Program-made: the position numbers and the translations under genes
IMG/VR virus record: IMGVR_UViG_3300048823_000083
Coordinates: 1-31,451 of that record
DNA from: a virus
Length of the DNA: 31,451 nt
Direction: 5' to 3' (one strand)
Shown here: positions 1 to 9,447 of the stretch, piece by piece
Layout: each line of letters opens with the position of its first letter
Position numbering within the stretch: the stretch's first letter is position 1
The notes under the pieces: model-generated
Seen by the model: the letters and a program-made list of their open reading frames with translations, nothing else
The model's database searches: none
Told to the model about the DNA's origin: nothing

Positions 1-183
1 TTGGATCACGCTATGAAGATGTCGGACGGCACATGGGATCGTGCAGATGAGAAGTACGCCGACCTGCCTCACGTGTGGTTTGAGGGCACCGTCTACAACC
101 TGCACGTGCTGTCTGATGATCCAGCGGATAAACATTACATTCTGTTCAACGGCGACGTGGCGCACAACGTCAAGATCGTCTAA
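1..183 (+). CDS. 3' end of a gene of unknown function (truncated by window edge)
   Basis: An open frame runs from the first base to a TAA and encodes at least 60 residues. A TTG at base 1 is probably an internal Leu codon, not a start. The C-terminal sequence (HVWFEGTVYNLHVLSDD...) looks like a soluble beta-rich tail end, but I recognise no family. It lies 8 nt upstream of the lysozyme gene and is probably in the same virion-structure operon. Confidence 0.6.
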   Translation: MDHAMKMSDGTWDRADEKYADLPHVWFEGTVYNLHVLSDDPADKHYILFNGDVAHNVKIV

Positions 184-191
184 GGGGAGAC

Positions 192-1499
192 ATGGCGACC
201 ACGAATCCGTATAAGTACGCCTACCCGGGTCCACCGTTCAATTGGCTCGGGCATGTCTCCGAAACTCAGTTCAAAGCCTTTCAAAGTTGGTACACAGCTT
301 TGAATATCAGTGCGCCCGCGTCTTCCGCCGCCACGTCTCCCGGAAGCACGAGCACAAATCCCGCCGCCCCGCCGGGCGCGGGAACCACCACTCCCATAAC
401 CCCACAGTCGAATTCGTCAACCACCAATGCAGCGGCTCTGGCTGCGACCATCGTCAAGAATTTCGAAGGATTCAGTGCAACAGCATATCCCGATCCTGCG
501 GGACAGACGAAAACGTATTCCATTGGGTATGGGCATCAGATTGTTCCGGGTGATGGGCTTTCTACGTCATCGGTAGTGACGATGGATCAAGCGAATACGC
601 TTTTGATGTCCGACCTGTCGGCGTCGATCAATACCGTCAACAATTCCGTAATGTCGCCGACACCCTTGGAGCCCACTCAGACGGCGGCTTTAGTCTCGCT
701 GGCGTACAACATCGGCGGCACTGCTTTTAAGAATTCTACACTGGTTTCTGATCTCAACAGCGGCAATACGGCTGCGGCAGCGGCTCAATTTAACAACTGG
801 GTGTACGCTGGCGGGACTGTAAATTCGTCGTTGGTTGCTCGGCGTACACAGGAGCAAGCACTTTTCAGCACGGGCGTCATCCTAAGCAACTCGGGCAACC
901 CGACCGTCAACGCCGCCAATGCCGCCAACAGCGGTGGGTCGATGACCACCCAGCTTCATTACCAGATTCGTGCTCAGCAGTTACGGAAGACCGCAGGAGC
1001 TTTGGAACAGTACTACCAAACGGTGAATGAAATCTCGCTAGGCGTGCTGACTCCATCGTTTGCAAAAGCCGCATGGCAACCACCTACGGGCGGGTACTTC
1101 CAGTACGCTCATCGGGACGATCACCTACCGATGGTTGCAATGGGGCAGGTCAAGACCTACCTGAAGGATCGGCTCCAACGTCAGGATGAAGCGGTTTTTC
1201 ACATGAATCATGCTCGCAATATCATTGAAAAGATTGAAGATAAGGCACAATATCAAGCGGATGCTAAGACCCAAATCCCCAACTTAATCGCTCAAATCAA
1301 CGGCTATTTTGCTCTCCCGCAGTATGCTCCCGTGCTGGTTAAAGATCAAACTGATGTATACCCAACGGATAGCACAACACCCAGATATCGAGTTCACGAA
1401 CTCGATAATCCGACCATTTTCGAACTCGAACAACACGGTCGTGCTCTCCCGGGAGGTCCAGTTGATCTGAAGGAAACACCACAACCCGCTACTGGCTAG
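192..1499 (+). CDS. Virion-associated lysozyme (GH24, T4-lysozyme/endolysin superfamily) fused to a structural C-terminus
   Basis: This 435-aa protein has a Pro/Thr/Ser-rich linker (about residues 40-80) followed by a GH24 lysozyme domain (about 82-230). The catalytic Glu is E92 in NFEGF and the Asp is D101 in YPDPAG. The GYGH signature is present, but the usual catalytic Thr position holds S110 (TYSIGYGH). GH24 enzymes cut the MurNAc-GlcNAc bond of peptidoglycan. About 200 further residues (240-435), helical and unlike any lysozyme, follow. This, plus the baseplate genes directly downstream, suggests a tail or baseplate lysozyme that drills the wall at infection, analogous to T4 gp5, rather than a free endolysin. 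The start ATG follows GGGGAGA. The gene ends in two consecutive TAG codons. The lysozyme call is firm; virion location is inferred. Confidence 0.85.
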   Translation: MATTNPYKYAYPGPPFNWLGHVSETQFKAFQSWYTALNISAPASSAATSPGSTSTNPAAPPGAGTTTPITPQSNSSTTNAAALAATIVKNFEGFSATAYPDPAGQTKTYSIGYGHQIVPGDGLSTSSVVTMDQANTLLMSDLSASINTVNNSVMSPTPLEPTQTAALVSLAYNIGGTAFKNSTLVSDLNSGNTAAAAAQFNNWVYAGGTVNSSLVARRTQEQALFSTGVILSNSGNPTVNAANAANSGGSMTTQLHYQIRAQQLRKTAGALEQYYQTVNEISLGVLTPSFAKAAWQPPTGGYFQYAHRDDHLPMVAMGQVKTYLKDRLQRQDEAVFHMNHARNIIEKIEDKAQYQADAKTQIPNLIAQINGYFALPQYAPVLVKDQTDVYPTDSTTPRYRVHELDNPTIFELEQHGRALPGGPVDLKETPQPATG

Positions 1500-1550
1500 T
1501 AGCGAATTTGGATATTAAAACTGTGAAACTATTTGAATGAGGAATAATTT

Positions 1551-1679
1551 GTGAGGAAATTGAGAAAAGACCTTACGGGTCAACGGTTTGGTAGGTGGAC
1601 AGTTGAGAGACTTCAGAGTCGTCAACCCACAATCTGGAAGTGTCGATGCGATTGCGGGACTGTAGGGGCGGCGGTCTAA
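1551..1679 (+). CDS. Short protein with the N-terminal motif of HNH/AP2 homing endonucleases (probable remnant)
   Basis: A GTG-started 42-aa frame (preceded by GAGGAATAATTT) reads VRKLRKDLTGQRFGRWTVERL...TIWKCRCDCGTV. The DLTGQRFGR-TV and W-C-CDCG motifs are the hallmark N-terminal zinc-binding segment of many phage HNH/AP2 endonucleases. The HNH catalytic part is absent and the frame stops at TAA, overlapping the next ATG (TAATG). It is either a stand-alone zinc-ribbon peptide or the 5' relic of a homing endonuclease. The coupling to the next start means its translation could feed the baseplate gene. Confidence 0.55.
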   Translation: MRKLRKDLTGQRFGRWTVERLQSRQPTIWKCRCDCGTVGAAV

Positions 1680-2473
1680 TGTCATTCGACTACAACGTTT
1701 TGGTAATCGATCCAACCACACAGCAACCCATTGGCGCGTGCGATCACCAACAGAGTTTTGAAAGATACGTTTGCGACTTTAATGATTTTAAGACGTTGCA
1801 CTACGCCGGGAATACCGCGTTGAATATGCGGGCTCCAATCAACGGCACGGATATGGTTCGGATGTGGATTTCCGAGGAAGAGGTCCGGCAAAATGATCCT
1901 ACGTATGGGTGGACAATCGTGCGTGACCCAGCCCGACTGGATGCCGTTAACGCAACCGATCAGTTTTACAAGGTCATGTTTGTGAAGCCTGTCCGCCTCG
2001 TGGTGCCGTTGATCGAGGTGTCGTACTTAACCTCACAGGGGTACTGCCTGAAGTGTAGTGCCATAGGCTTTCTAAACGATTTTAAGAATGCGTCCTCAGG
2101 AAGTTTCGTACGAGTCACCCAGCAGGTAAAACTGGCCCAAAAGGGGTTGAAATGGGTTTTGACATCTCAGTGCGCTTTCTACCCGACATTTGTTTGTCCT
2201 CTTAAGAGTTATGTTGGCAAGAAATTGGGTATTCAACTAACAGACACCGACATTCAGAATGCCGTACAAACCGCTCTGAGCACAATGCAGCGAGTGCAAC
2301 AGGCTCAAAATACGGTCCAAGTGCTCGACCCGTTGGAAATGATTAAAGATATCCAGTACGTAACGGCGCAGGTCGCCGCTGATGATCCGACAACCATACA
2401 GGTCGGGGCTATGATTACGACATTCAGCGGCACGTCAGTTCCTCTGTCGTTTCAGATGATGGTGAATAACTAA
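1679..2473 (+). CDS. Baseplate-region structural protein, possibly wedge (gp25/GPW-like role)
   Basis: The protein is 264 aa. ATG 1679 is chosen over an in-frame ATG at 1640 because it follows AGGGGCGG and overlaps the upstream stop (TAATG). Its central part (FVRVTQQVKLAQKGLKWVLT...) and C-terminal beta-rich part (VLDPLEMIKDIQYV...IQVGAMITTFSG) resemble in layout small baseplate wedge proteins that precede the J-like gene in myovirus clusters. I do not see a diagnostic motif, so the role rests mainly on position. Its stop overlaps the start of the giant J-like gene (TAATG), which implies coupled translation and stoichiometric assembly. Confidence 0.7.
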   Translation: MSFDYNVLVIDPTTQQPIGACDHQQSFERYVCDFNDFKTLHYAGNTALNMRAPINGTDMVRMWISEEEVRQNDPTYGWTIVRDPARLDAVNATDQFYKVMFVKPVRLVVPLIEVSYLTSQGYCLKCSAIGFLNDFKNASSGSFVRVTQQVKLAQKGLKWVLTSQCAFYPTFVCPLKSYVGKKLGIQLTDTDIQNAVQTALSTMQRVQQAQNTVQVLDPLEMIKDIQYVTAQVAADDPTTIQVGAMITTFSGTSVPLSFQMMVNN

Positions 2474-5400
2474 TGCCGACTCCCGTGACATCGCTTACCG
2501 CGCTTCAGTTGGTGACGCCGATATTACCGAATAATGTCCAGACGATCTCCGTAGATTCATCCGTACTTCCCGTCGTGATCGTCGCTGACGCGAATACAAC
2601 TCGCATCGAGGTGTCGATCTACAACACAACTTACGTGGCGACAACGTTCACTACCGCAACAGTCAATGGGGTGACTCAAAACACATTTTCTATCAGCGTT
2701 CCCTTGATTCCTACGGTTCTGGAAGCCACAGTTCAAATCCTTGGGCGAAACTATAACCCCTTCGGTGCTTGGGCACCACTCACCACGTTCCCGACTGGCT
2801 ACACTTTCGTTGATCCTAATGGAAACGTGCAAGTCGCCACAGTCGGCGGCGTTTCGGGCAGTTATGGGTTGGTTGGCAGCCCACCCACCATCCCAGTGCA
2901 ACCCCCGTGGAGTGCACAGAAGGGTGGAGTCACATTAGATGGCAGCGGTGCTACGATAATCACGTGGACGAATGTTGGCGTCCTCGCTGTTTCTCCGACC
3001 ATCAAGTTTTCGCTGATCTTTTTCCAGAGCAACCTCGCCGTCCAGTTCGGCCCGCCATCGGGTATTCAGGCATTCAAGGATCAGACAGATTGCACCCTTC
3101 AGTGGGTCACTCCGTCGTTTACAACCCCGAACATCAGCCTTGTCGGGGTGCGAGTCCTGCTTTCGACGGACCCCGCAGGCATCAATCCGCCGTTCGTTCA
3201 ATTCGGCGATCTGGTGCAGGACATTTCAAGCTCCGTCAACACGGTGATTGATTCTGAAACGACTACATCCACGGTCGGCAACACGACCGTTACCACCACC
3301 TCTTCGACGACGATGCCGACGAACTATAGTACAGTGGACGTACCCTCGTCGTTCTTTGGCGCTGCCCCAGAGTTTTACGCGATGTTCTCCACGGTCATTC
3401 AGGAGACCAACCCCAACTCAACCACCATCTATGAATCTCAGCAGAACGGTCCTCTGACTTGCGGATTCGTGAACCTCAAAGTGGTCAGTCCAACTGATTT
3501 CCCAGTGCTCCAACGTCAACAGGATATCGCTGGGCGCATTATAAGTCAGATCATGCGGCAGCAACCGAATCTTGATCTTTCACCACGCTCGGAAATTCGC
3601 GATGTGGTCGTCGATCCGATTGCCGTGGAATTATCAAGCATGAGTGTCCGCGAGTGGTTTGCTCGTTGCTCCGCATCTATCTCGGCTATCAGTCAAGTTG
3701 ATAACGCGAGTGGCAACGGGATATCCGATCCTTTCAATAGCAGCCCCTACAAACCCCAGATAGCCCGCGCATACGGCCTTAACGCCTCCAACACTCAAAG
3801 TTTAATCGACACTCAGTTCAACATTCTCGGCGAACAGGCGGGACTGACCCGAGGTGGGACAACTTCGGCCACTACAATTTTGACGTTCTTCACGTACACG
3901 CAGCCCACGCAAAGCATTACAATTCCCGAGAACGCTACGGTCGCGACCATCGCCGACGCCAACACCCCAGCCTTGAATTTCATCACCCGAGGTTCGGCGG
4001 TGCTCGATGTAAACAACCTGAACTCTTACTACAACGCGGTACAAGGCTGGTGGGCGGTCACCGTACCTGCGGAATGCACGGTCGCGGGCTCCGTAGGAAA
4101 CGTCGGTGCGGGTACGATCCGTTCCGTCGTGAATGGGTTGCCATCGGGTATCAACGTTACAAACCTTGTGGCGGCTCAGTATGGCTCCGACCAGCAATCC
4201 AACTCTCAGTTTGCGGCTTTAATTCAAGCACGTCTCGTCACGGGCGTGGATACGGGCACGCGGCACGGCTACCGTGTAACTGCCTTGCAGACTCCGGGCA
4301 TCATATCGGCTGTAATCGTGGCGGCTGGTGACATAGATATGCTTCGAGATTGGGACCCAATTCGTCAGAAGCACGTCTTCGGTTGCGTGGATATTTACAC
4401 TCGCGGTACGACACTTACCCAGCAGGACGAAAGCGTTACGTTTACATACGGAACCACAGGAACTTACGGCAACTTGCTAACGTATCTACCTCTCGTACTA
4501 TCCGATTCGCAGTTGATCCGTTTCAACATTCCGACATTCAACACGTTGACCTCCCCAATATACACGGCTGTGGAACTCGTCGTGACTCGCGGGTCGAGCA
4601 ATTTCTACCTCGGCATTGAACGCGCCCAAATCGATAATGTGGGCGGTAATATTTTCATCAATCCGAACGACCCATGCTATCAGTACGTTGGATCGGGAGC
4701 TACTACGGCCAAGATTCCGTTGCTTATTAACGGCAACCCAGCTACCAACCAAACAGCGGTTGCCGCCCTCGCTAGTGCTTCGGGTTCCTACACTTTTGGA
4801 TTGTTTGCACGTCTTCAATCATCGTTGCTTCATACCCCAATTCTTCAACCCGTCATCGATGTAGATTCGGTTACAGGCGAAACGGGGGAAACGGGGTCTG
4901 TTAGCAGTCCCCTGATCGAACTCATTCACACCTCGGATTTTCTATTGTACGGCGGCTCCAACAAGGCGGGTGATGAGGTTAACGTATCGACAACCACGAG
5001 TGCCCCCGTCACCAAGACAATCACGGCGAGCACCGCCACTCCCGCCATTATCGATATTGCAATGGATGTGCCGCTCAGCGCGACTGGTGTGCCACAAGAC
5101 ATCATATCGGTGTTGAGTACGGACCTTTCAACCAAATACATTTGGGGTGTCGATTACACCGTCGTCGCATTGGATACCTACCACACTTATGGGCTGAATC
5201 TGCTGACCTCCACGGTTCCGATCACCAACATCGAGATTTCAGGCGATGTACTGACGGTCACAGGTCCCAATAACTTTGGTGCGGGGGCAGTTGTCGCTCT
5301 TAGCCAACTCGGAGTCGCCCAATTCTTAAGCGGACAGAACGTCACCGTCGCCACGGCCTCACCTTCGCAGTTTACGGCAACCTATTCTCACGCTGATTAT

Positions 5401-6744
5401 GCATCGGCCACAGATTCAGGGCTCGCTACGGGATCAGCAATTCAAAACTTCGAGCAGGTGGTGGTCACGTACAACCAGTTCACGGTGTACGAGCGTCCGT
5501 CGCTCATTACGGGCGAGCAGCACATCCTCACGGGAGTGATTCCCACGCCGCTGAACAATGCCTTCAGCTTCGTAGATGATGTTTGGTTACCCGAAAGTTA
5601 TGCCCCGGGTGTACCCGTTTATCCGCCCGATCTGTACCACACCCTCACGCTCGATGGTTGGGACGGCTCGTACAATACCACGGATGGCGGACTGGATGTG
5701 GTTGGCTCCACTGGACTCGTCGGGGCTCAAGTTCCATACCTTAATCGTTACATCAAGGTCACGTATAACGGTGCAGTTATGCGCGAAAACATCGACTTTA
5801 CCCTTAACCAAGACCCGAATACGGAAGCATGGCAATTAACTCGTATCGGAACTGGCAGCATTCCAGACGGGCAGACCGTCGTGGTTTCGTACTTCGCTAC
5901 GGAGACGTTCACGGTCAGCACCGAATACCCAGCTTTCGTGCAGATTCTTGCAAACCAGATTGCAATCACCAAATCTGCGGCTGCGGACGTGCTTATTAAG
6001 GCGATGGTCGCAAGCCCAGTAGACATTACGATGACCGTTACGCTTCAAGCAAATGCGTCACCCGAGGTGGTCGATTCTCAAATCCGTACGGCGATTAGCA
6101 TCGTGCTCGACAACGCGCAGGGTACACTCTACCAGTCGGAGTTGGTTGGTCAGGTTCAGGCGATCACGGGCGTCACCAGCGTCAACTTACCGTTGCTTCG
6201 TTGTGCAAAAGCCGATGGTTCGTATGATATTGGAGTCGTTGTCCCTACGCAAACCCCGTGGATTCCTCTGGTCCAAGACCCACTTTTCGCTCCGCTGGGG
6301 GCGACGGCATTGCCGACAAACAGCTTTATCACAACGTCAAAAGTTTTAGCCGACAGCACCATCCCATCGGGGGGATTGGCGGACGCTGTTGTTGATATGC
6401 TGTATCAAGGGCAGCTATTCCGCCGAGCATCATCGGTCGCAGATTTCCTAGCCAATAGTCCAGCAGCGGTGACTATTGCCAGCACAGCCGTGCCGGGGTC
6501 ATTCTACATCTTCGGTGAAAATGATAACGTGAATGGCACGCCGACTTCAGCATACGACGGGAGGATTGCAATCGTGGTGCCGCAAGATGTCGCCAACCCC
6601 GGTTTGTACAGCTACTTCGTGACCTATCAGGTTTACGATGAGACGGGTGCAAGCGACATCACCGTATCGTCCACCGAATACCTGACGACTGGCAATATCG
6701 TCATCAACTATGTGACGCCCCCAGCTACGACGACGGGACAATAA
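2473..6744 (+). CDS. Giant baseplate J-like protein (T4 gp6 / P2 gpJ family) with inserted beta modules
   Basis: This 1423-aa protein has a baseplate-J-like core around residues 440-640. The run AVTVPAECTVAGSVGNVGAGTI followed by VNGLPSGINVTNL and a charged YGSDQQSNSQF...R segment matches the conserved 'GNV-aG-I...V-N...G-D-E...R' signature. J-family proteins form the baseplate wedges joining hub to periphery. The protein is several times longer than P2 gpJ. N-terminal Thr/Ser-rich beta domains contain a 'GG-T-DG...TWTN-G' motif. Around residues 914-990 lies a beta module shared with the next protein. A second J-like C-terminal region is at about 1155-1250. No premature stops or codon shifts are visible. 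The family call is good; exact wedge position is unknown. Confidence 0.85.
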   Translation: MPTPVTSLTALQLVTPILPNNVQTISVDSSVLPVVIVADANTTRIEVSIYNTTYVATTFTTATVNGVTQNTFSISVPLIPTVLEATVQILGRNYNPFGAWAPLTTFPTGYTFVDPNGNVQVATVGGVSGSYGLVGSPPTIPVQPPWSAQKGGVTLDGSGATIITWTNVGVLAVSPTIKFSLIFFQSNLAVQFGPPSGIQAFKDQTDCTLQWVTPSFTTPNISLVGVRVLLSTDPAGINPPFVQFGDLVQDISSSVNTVIDSETTTSTVGNTTVTTTSSTTMPTNYSTVDVPSSFFGAAPEFYAMFSTVIQETNPNSTTIYESQQNGPLTCGFVNLKVVSPTDFPVLQRQQDIAGRIISQIMRQQPNLDLSPRSEIRDVVVDPIAVELSSMSVREWFARCSASISAISQVDNASGNGISDPFNSSPYKPQIARAYGLNASNTQSLIDTQFNILGEQAGLTRGGTTSATTILTFFTYTQPTQSITIPENATVATIADANTPALNFITRGSAVLDVNNLNSYYNAVQGWWAVTVPAECTVAGSVGNVGAGTIRSVVNGLPSGINVTNLVAAQYGSDQQSNSQFAALIQARLVTGVDTGTRHGYRVTALQTPGIISAVIVAAGDIDMLRDWDPIRQKHVFGCVDIYTRGTTLTQQDESVTFTYGTTGTYGNLLTYLPLVLSDSQLIRFNIPTFNTLTSPIYTAVELVVTRGSSNFYLGIERAQIDNVGGNIFINPNDPCYQYVGSGATTAKIPLLINGNPATNQTAVAALASASGSYTFGLFARLQSSLLHTPILQPVIDVDSVTGETGETGSVSSPLIELIHTSDFLLYGGSNKAGDEVNVSTTTSAPVTKTITASTATPAIIDIAMDVPLSATGVPQDIISVLSTDLSTKYIWGVDYTVVALDTYHTYGLNLLTSTVPITNIEISGDVLTVTGPNNFGAGAVVALSQLGVAQFLSGQNVTVATASPSQFTATYSHADYASATDSGLATGSAIQNFEQVVVTYNQFTVYERPSLITGEQHILTGVIPTPLNNAFSFVDDVWLPESYAPGVPVYPPDLYHTLTLDGWDGSYNTTDGGLDVVGSTGLVGAQVPYLNRYIKVTYNGAVMRENIDFTLNQDPNTEAWQLTRIGTGSIPDGQTVVVSYFATETFTVSTEYPAFVQILANQIAITKSAAADVLIKAMVASPVDITMTVTLQANASPEVVDSQIRTAISIVLDNAQGTLYQSELVGQVQAITGVTSVNLPLLRCAKADGSYDIGVVVPTQTPWIPLVQDPLFAPLGATALPTNSFITTSKVLADSTIPSGGLADAVVDMLYQGQLFRRASSVADFLANSPAAVTIASTAVPGSFYIFGENDNVNGTPTSAYDGRIAIVVPQDVANPGLYSYFVTYQVYDETGASDITVSSTEYLTTGNIVINYVTPPATTTGQ

Positions 6745-9443
6745 TGGCGACAATAACCAACATTGTCGAGACAGCGGGTAGCGTCGTCACACTCACCGTC
6801 AACAGTGGGTACACGTTCGCAGTGGGTAGTATCGTCCAGATGTGGGGATTGACCACGGGCTGGTGGTTGAATGGGCGAATTGTCACCCTTTTAACGGGTA
6901 CGACCAACACGTCACTGGTATTCGCCGATCCGACGCAAAACGGTCCTCAACCCTCAGTTGAGGAAACGGGTCAAGTAGCGATATTCATACCCCAAAACGT
7001 GCTGCCTGACGAGTTGTATCTCCAGCCAAGAGAAAATCTACTTCCTTATGAAGACGCACGTTTCAACTCTTTGATTCAATCCGTTGCAAACTTCTACATG
7101 ACTCGCAACGACCAGAGCACATGGGGCAACTGTCTTCGCGCTGTTGCCATGGAGTTGTCAAGACTGGAATATTACTACGCCTACGACCTTATCAACAAAG
7201 TTCCGTCCTATTTGACGCCGCCAGATATCCGCCGACGTTGGGCTGATCCGTGCTATGTGAGTTCCTATTGGCCGAGTCCCACACAGTTTGATCTCGATTT
7301 CAAAACGATGCTCGTGGATTTGATCGCCGCCTACCGTCTGGGCTCCACTGTGGTCAGTATCCAAGACGTGATCTTTGCCTACACGGGCATCAACATTGTG
7401 GTGGAAGAACTTTACAAATTCATTGGTGATGGTTTCTACGATCAATCCGACCGTAACGCAATCAAAGTCAGCGTCAATGTCGGCAATGTCGGCGGTCTTA
7501 ATTCGTTACAGGACATTACCAATCTGGTTCAATTACAGAGCATCGTTCAAAGTCTTTATGGGGCTATCGACCTTGCAAAAGCCGCCCACGTGGGGCTTGA
7601 ATTCACTACGGTTTTTGGTGAAGGCGAAGATTTGGACTGTTTAATAAGCCCAAGGTACGTGACTCAACAGATGTACGATACGCTTTCCGCTGCGATGCAA
7701 GGGTACTATCATCTGGATTCTTATGTAACGGTCAACCCAGTCCTGTTCTGGAAGCCCCTCACATCATTTGTCAACCCCAATCAAACGAATGGACTGGGGC
7801 TTGTCATTACGGATTCAAACGGCAACCTCCAGATGGTCACCGCGATCACGACGGGTCAGACTGGTTCATCGCAGCCCGTGTGGAATCTCGCCGCTGGGGG
7901 CGTCACCGTTGACGGCAACGTGACGTGGACGAACATTTCTGCCACAGTGACGGATGTCCAGATCGTGAATAACCTGCTGACAGCAACCGTGAGCAATACA
8001 TTTCTGCCAGTCACACCCACCCCCGCGACGATCAAGTTCGTGGGTCTGGGCAATGCTCAATTCCTTAATGGGCAGCAGGTGACGGTGCTTACGTCGAGCC
8101 CAACGGGATTCACCGCGACCTACGTGAGCAACGCTTACGTCACCAACGTTCAGATCGTGGGGACAACGCTCACGGTGTTGTACGCGAACAATTTTCAGCC
8201 CAATATGACCGTTGAATTTTCTGGGCTGCTCGATGCAACCTTTTTGAACGGGCAGCAGGTGGTAGTGGACACCATCATATACGGCGGTTCGCCAACTGTC
8301 GCTATTGGATTCACGGCGACGTTCTCGTTTGGTTCCCCACCAGCCGACTATCCATCCACGGCTGACTCAGGTACGGCTGCCGTGATTAGCTACCCGCTTA
8401 CGCCAGAAACATTCGGCACCATCGCGTACTTCCCAGCCACACCGATACCCATTGCTCAGTATCAGGCGTTGACACCTCAGTTCCAGACCTTGTATCAGGC
8501 TCAGTACCTCAACTACTGTTGCCCCAACTATTTGCCTAATCAGTCCTGCGCGGATGTTCCGCCCGATGAACAACCGGGCATCACCGATACGCTCCGCATC
8601 ATCATTCGTGAATTCGAACAACCACCATTCGCTCCGATGCTTATTCAGGCCCCAGTTCTGGGCAGACCGTCTTTGGAAAATGGCGTCCTCACACCCGCCG
8701 AACTTATTGAATGGGATAATGAGGTAGCGAACACGTTGTTTGGGCATGAGCCCACGACAACCCTCGCGGCTTGGGGCTACAGGGTATCCGCAACTCCCGA
8801 TCCGAACCTCTCAGTTATTACGACAGGTCAAAAATTGACGCCCGCGCAGTGGGCAGCTTTGCCACAGATTACTTTCACAATTACGAACGTGGTTTCGGAC
8901 GGCAAGAATGCGACATACACTTACACCGCATTGGCGAGTACCCCCGCCGCCGCGACTCCCATTGTCCCGCCGTACTTGCAATTACACGAAGGAGAACTCG
9001 TCACCATTGGGGGTTGCACAAACGGTCTTCTAAACGGTACAGCGAAGATCAAGGATGTAACGGCAACCACATTCCAAATCCCGAACCCTAACGTGGTCGT
9101 GTCGGCTCCACAGACCGCTTCAGGCAACGTCGCTCCGCTGCTTCAGTCAGCATACACGCTTCAGTACGGAAGCTACCAGTTGCTTATATCGCCGCCCGCA
9201 CCGCTTGCGCCGTACCTCGGAGTTACGCCCATCCTCAGTGCCCCGACAAACTGGGTGGAGATTGTACTCAACGTCCCGTTTGTCTTCGGTGTCCCATTGG
9301 CTCCGAATGAATACAACTTAGAAATCACGGGTGAAGTCGCGAACTGGGATCAGACGCACCAGATGGGACTTTTGGCCCCTAGATTATCGCAAGTCTGGGA
9401 AATTTCTGGTGGAGATCAGTATTACATCTTTGAAGAAACGTAA
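6744..9443 (+). CDS. Large tail/baseplate protein with repeated beta modules (gpI-like position)
   Basis: The 899-aa product starts at the TAATG overlap with the J-like gene. Residues about 85-300 (NLLPYEDARFNSLI...TWGNCLRAVAMELSRLEYYY) form a helical region like P2 gpI/T4 gp7-type proteins that link the baseplate to fibres. The remainder is beta-rich and contains tandem copies of a module with the core F-x-G-x-x-V-x-F-x-G-L-x-x-A-x-F-L-N-G-Q-x-V-x-V. A 'W...GG-T-DG-VTWTN' motif, common in phage adhesins, is also present. The order wedge, J, I supports a baseplate-to-fibre connector. The family assignment is by position and composition only. Confidence 0.75.
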   Translation: MATITNIVETAGSVVTLTVNSGYTFAVGSIVQMWGLTTGWWLNGRIVTLLTGTTNTSLVFADPTQNGPQPSVEETGQVAIFIPQNVLPDELYLQPRENLLPYEDARFNSLIQSVANFYMTRNDQSTWGNCLRAVAMELSRLEYYYAYDLINKVPSYLTPPDIRRRWADPCYVSSYWPSPTQFDLDFKTMLVDLIAAYRLGSTVVSIQDVIFAYTGINIVVEELYKFIGDGFYDQSDRNAIKVSVNVGNVGGLNSLQDITNLVQLQSIVQSLYGAIDLAKAAHVGLEFTTVFGEGEDLDCLISPRYVTQQMYDTLSAAMQGYYHLDSYVTVNPVLFWKPLTSFVNPNQTNGLGLVITDSNGNLQMVTAITTGQTGSSQPVWNLAAGGVTVDGNVTWTNISATVTDVQIVNNLLTATVSNTFLPVTPTPATIKFVGLGNAQFLNGQQVTVLTSSPTGFTATYVSNAYVTNVQIVGTTLTVLYANNFQPNMTVEFSGLLDATFLNGQQVVVDTIIYGGSPTVAIGFTATFSFGSPPADYPSTADSGTAAVISYPLTPETFGTIAYFPATPIPIAQYQALTPQFQTLYQAQYLNYCCPNYLPNQSCADVPPDEQPGITDTLRIIIREFEQPPFAPMLIQAPVLGRPSLENGVLTPAELIEWDNEVANTLFGHEPTTTLAAWGYRVSATPDPNLSVITTGQKLTPAQWAALPQITFTITNVVSDGKNATYTYTALASTPAAATPIVPPYLQLHEGELVTIGGCTNGLLNGTAKIKDVTATTFQIPNPNVVVSAPQTASGNVAPLLQSAYTLQYGSYQLLISPPAPLAPYLGVTPILSAPTNWVEIVLNVPFVFGVPLAPNEYNLEITGEVANWDQTHQMGLLAPRLSQVWEISGGDQYYIFEET
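7946..8370 (+). repeat. Two tandem copies of an Ig-like/beta module inside the 899-aa tail protein
   Basis: In translation, two adjacent blocks of about 65-75 residues begin VTDVQIVNNLLTATV and VTNVQIVGTTLTVLY and share the core AQFLNGQQVTV / ATFLNGQQVVV, then FTATY / FTATF. A third copy lies in the J-like protein (about 5211-5433, core AQFLSGQNVTV, ending ATDSGLA). More distant copies sit at the N-terminus of this protein (WLNGRIVT) and near its C-terminus (LLNGTAKI). DNA identity between copies is low, so these are old protein-level duplications. Confidence 0.7.
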
Positions 9444-9447
9444 ACCC

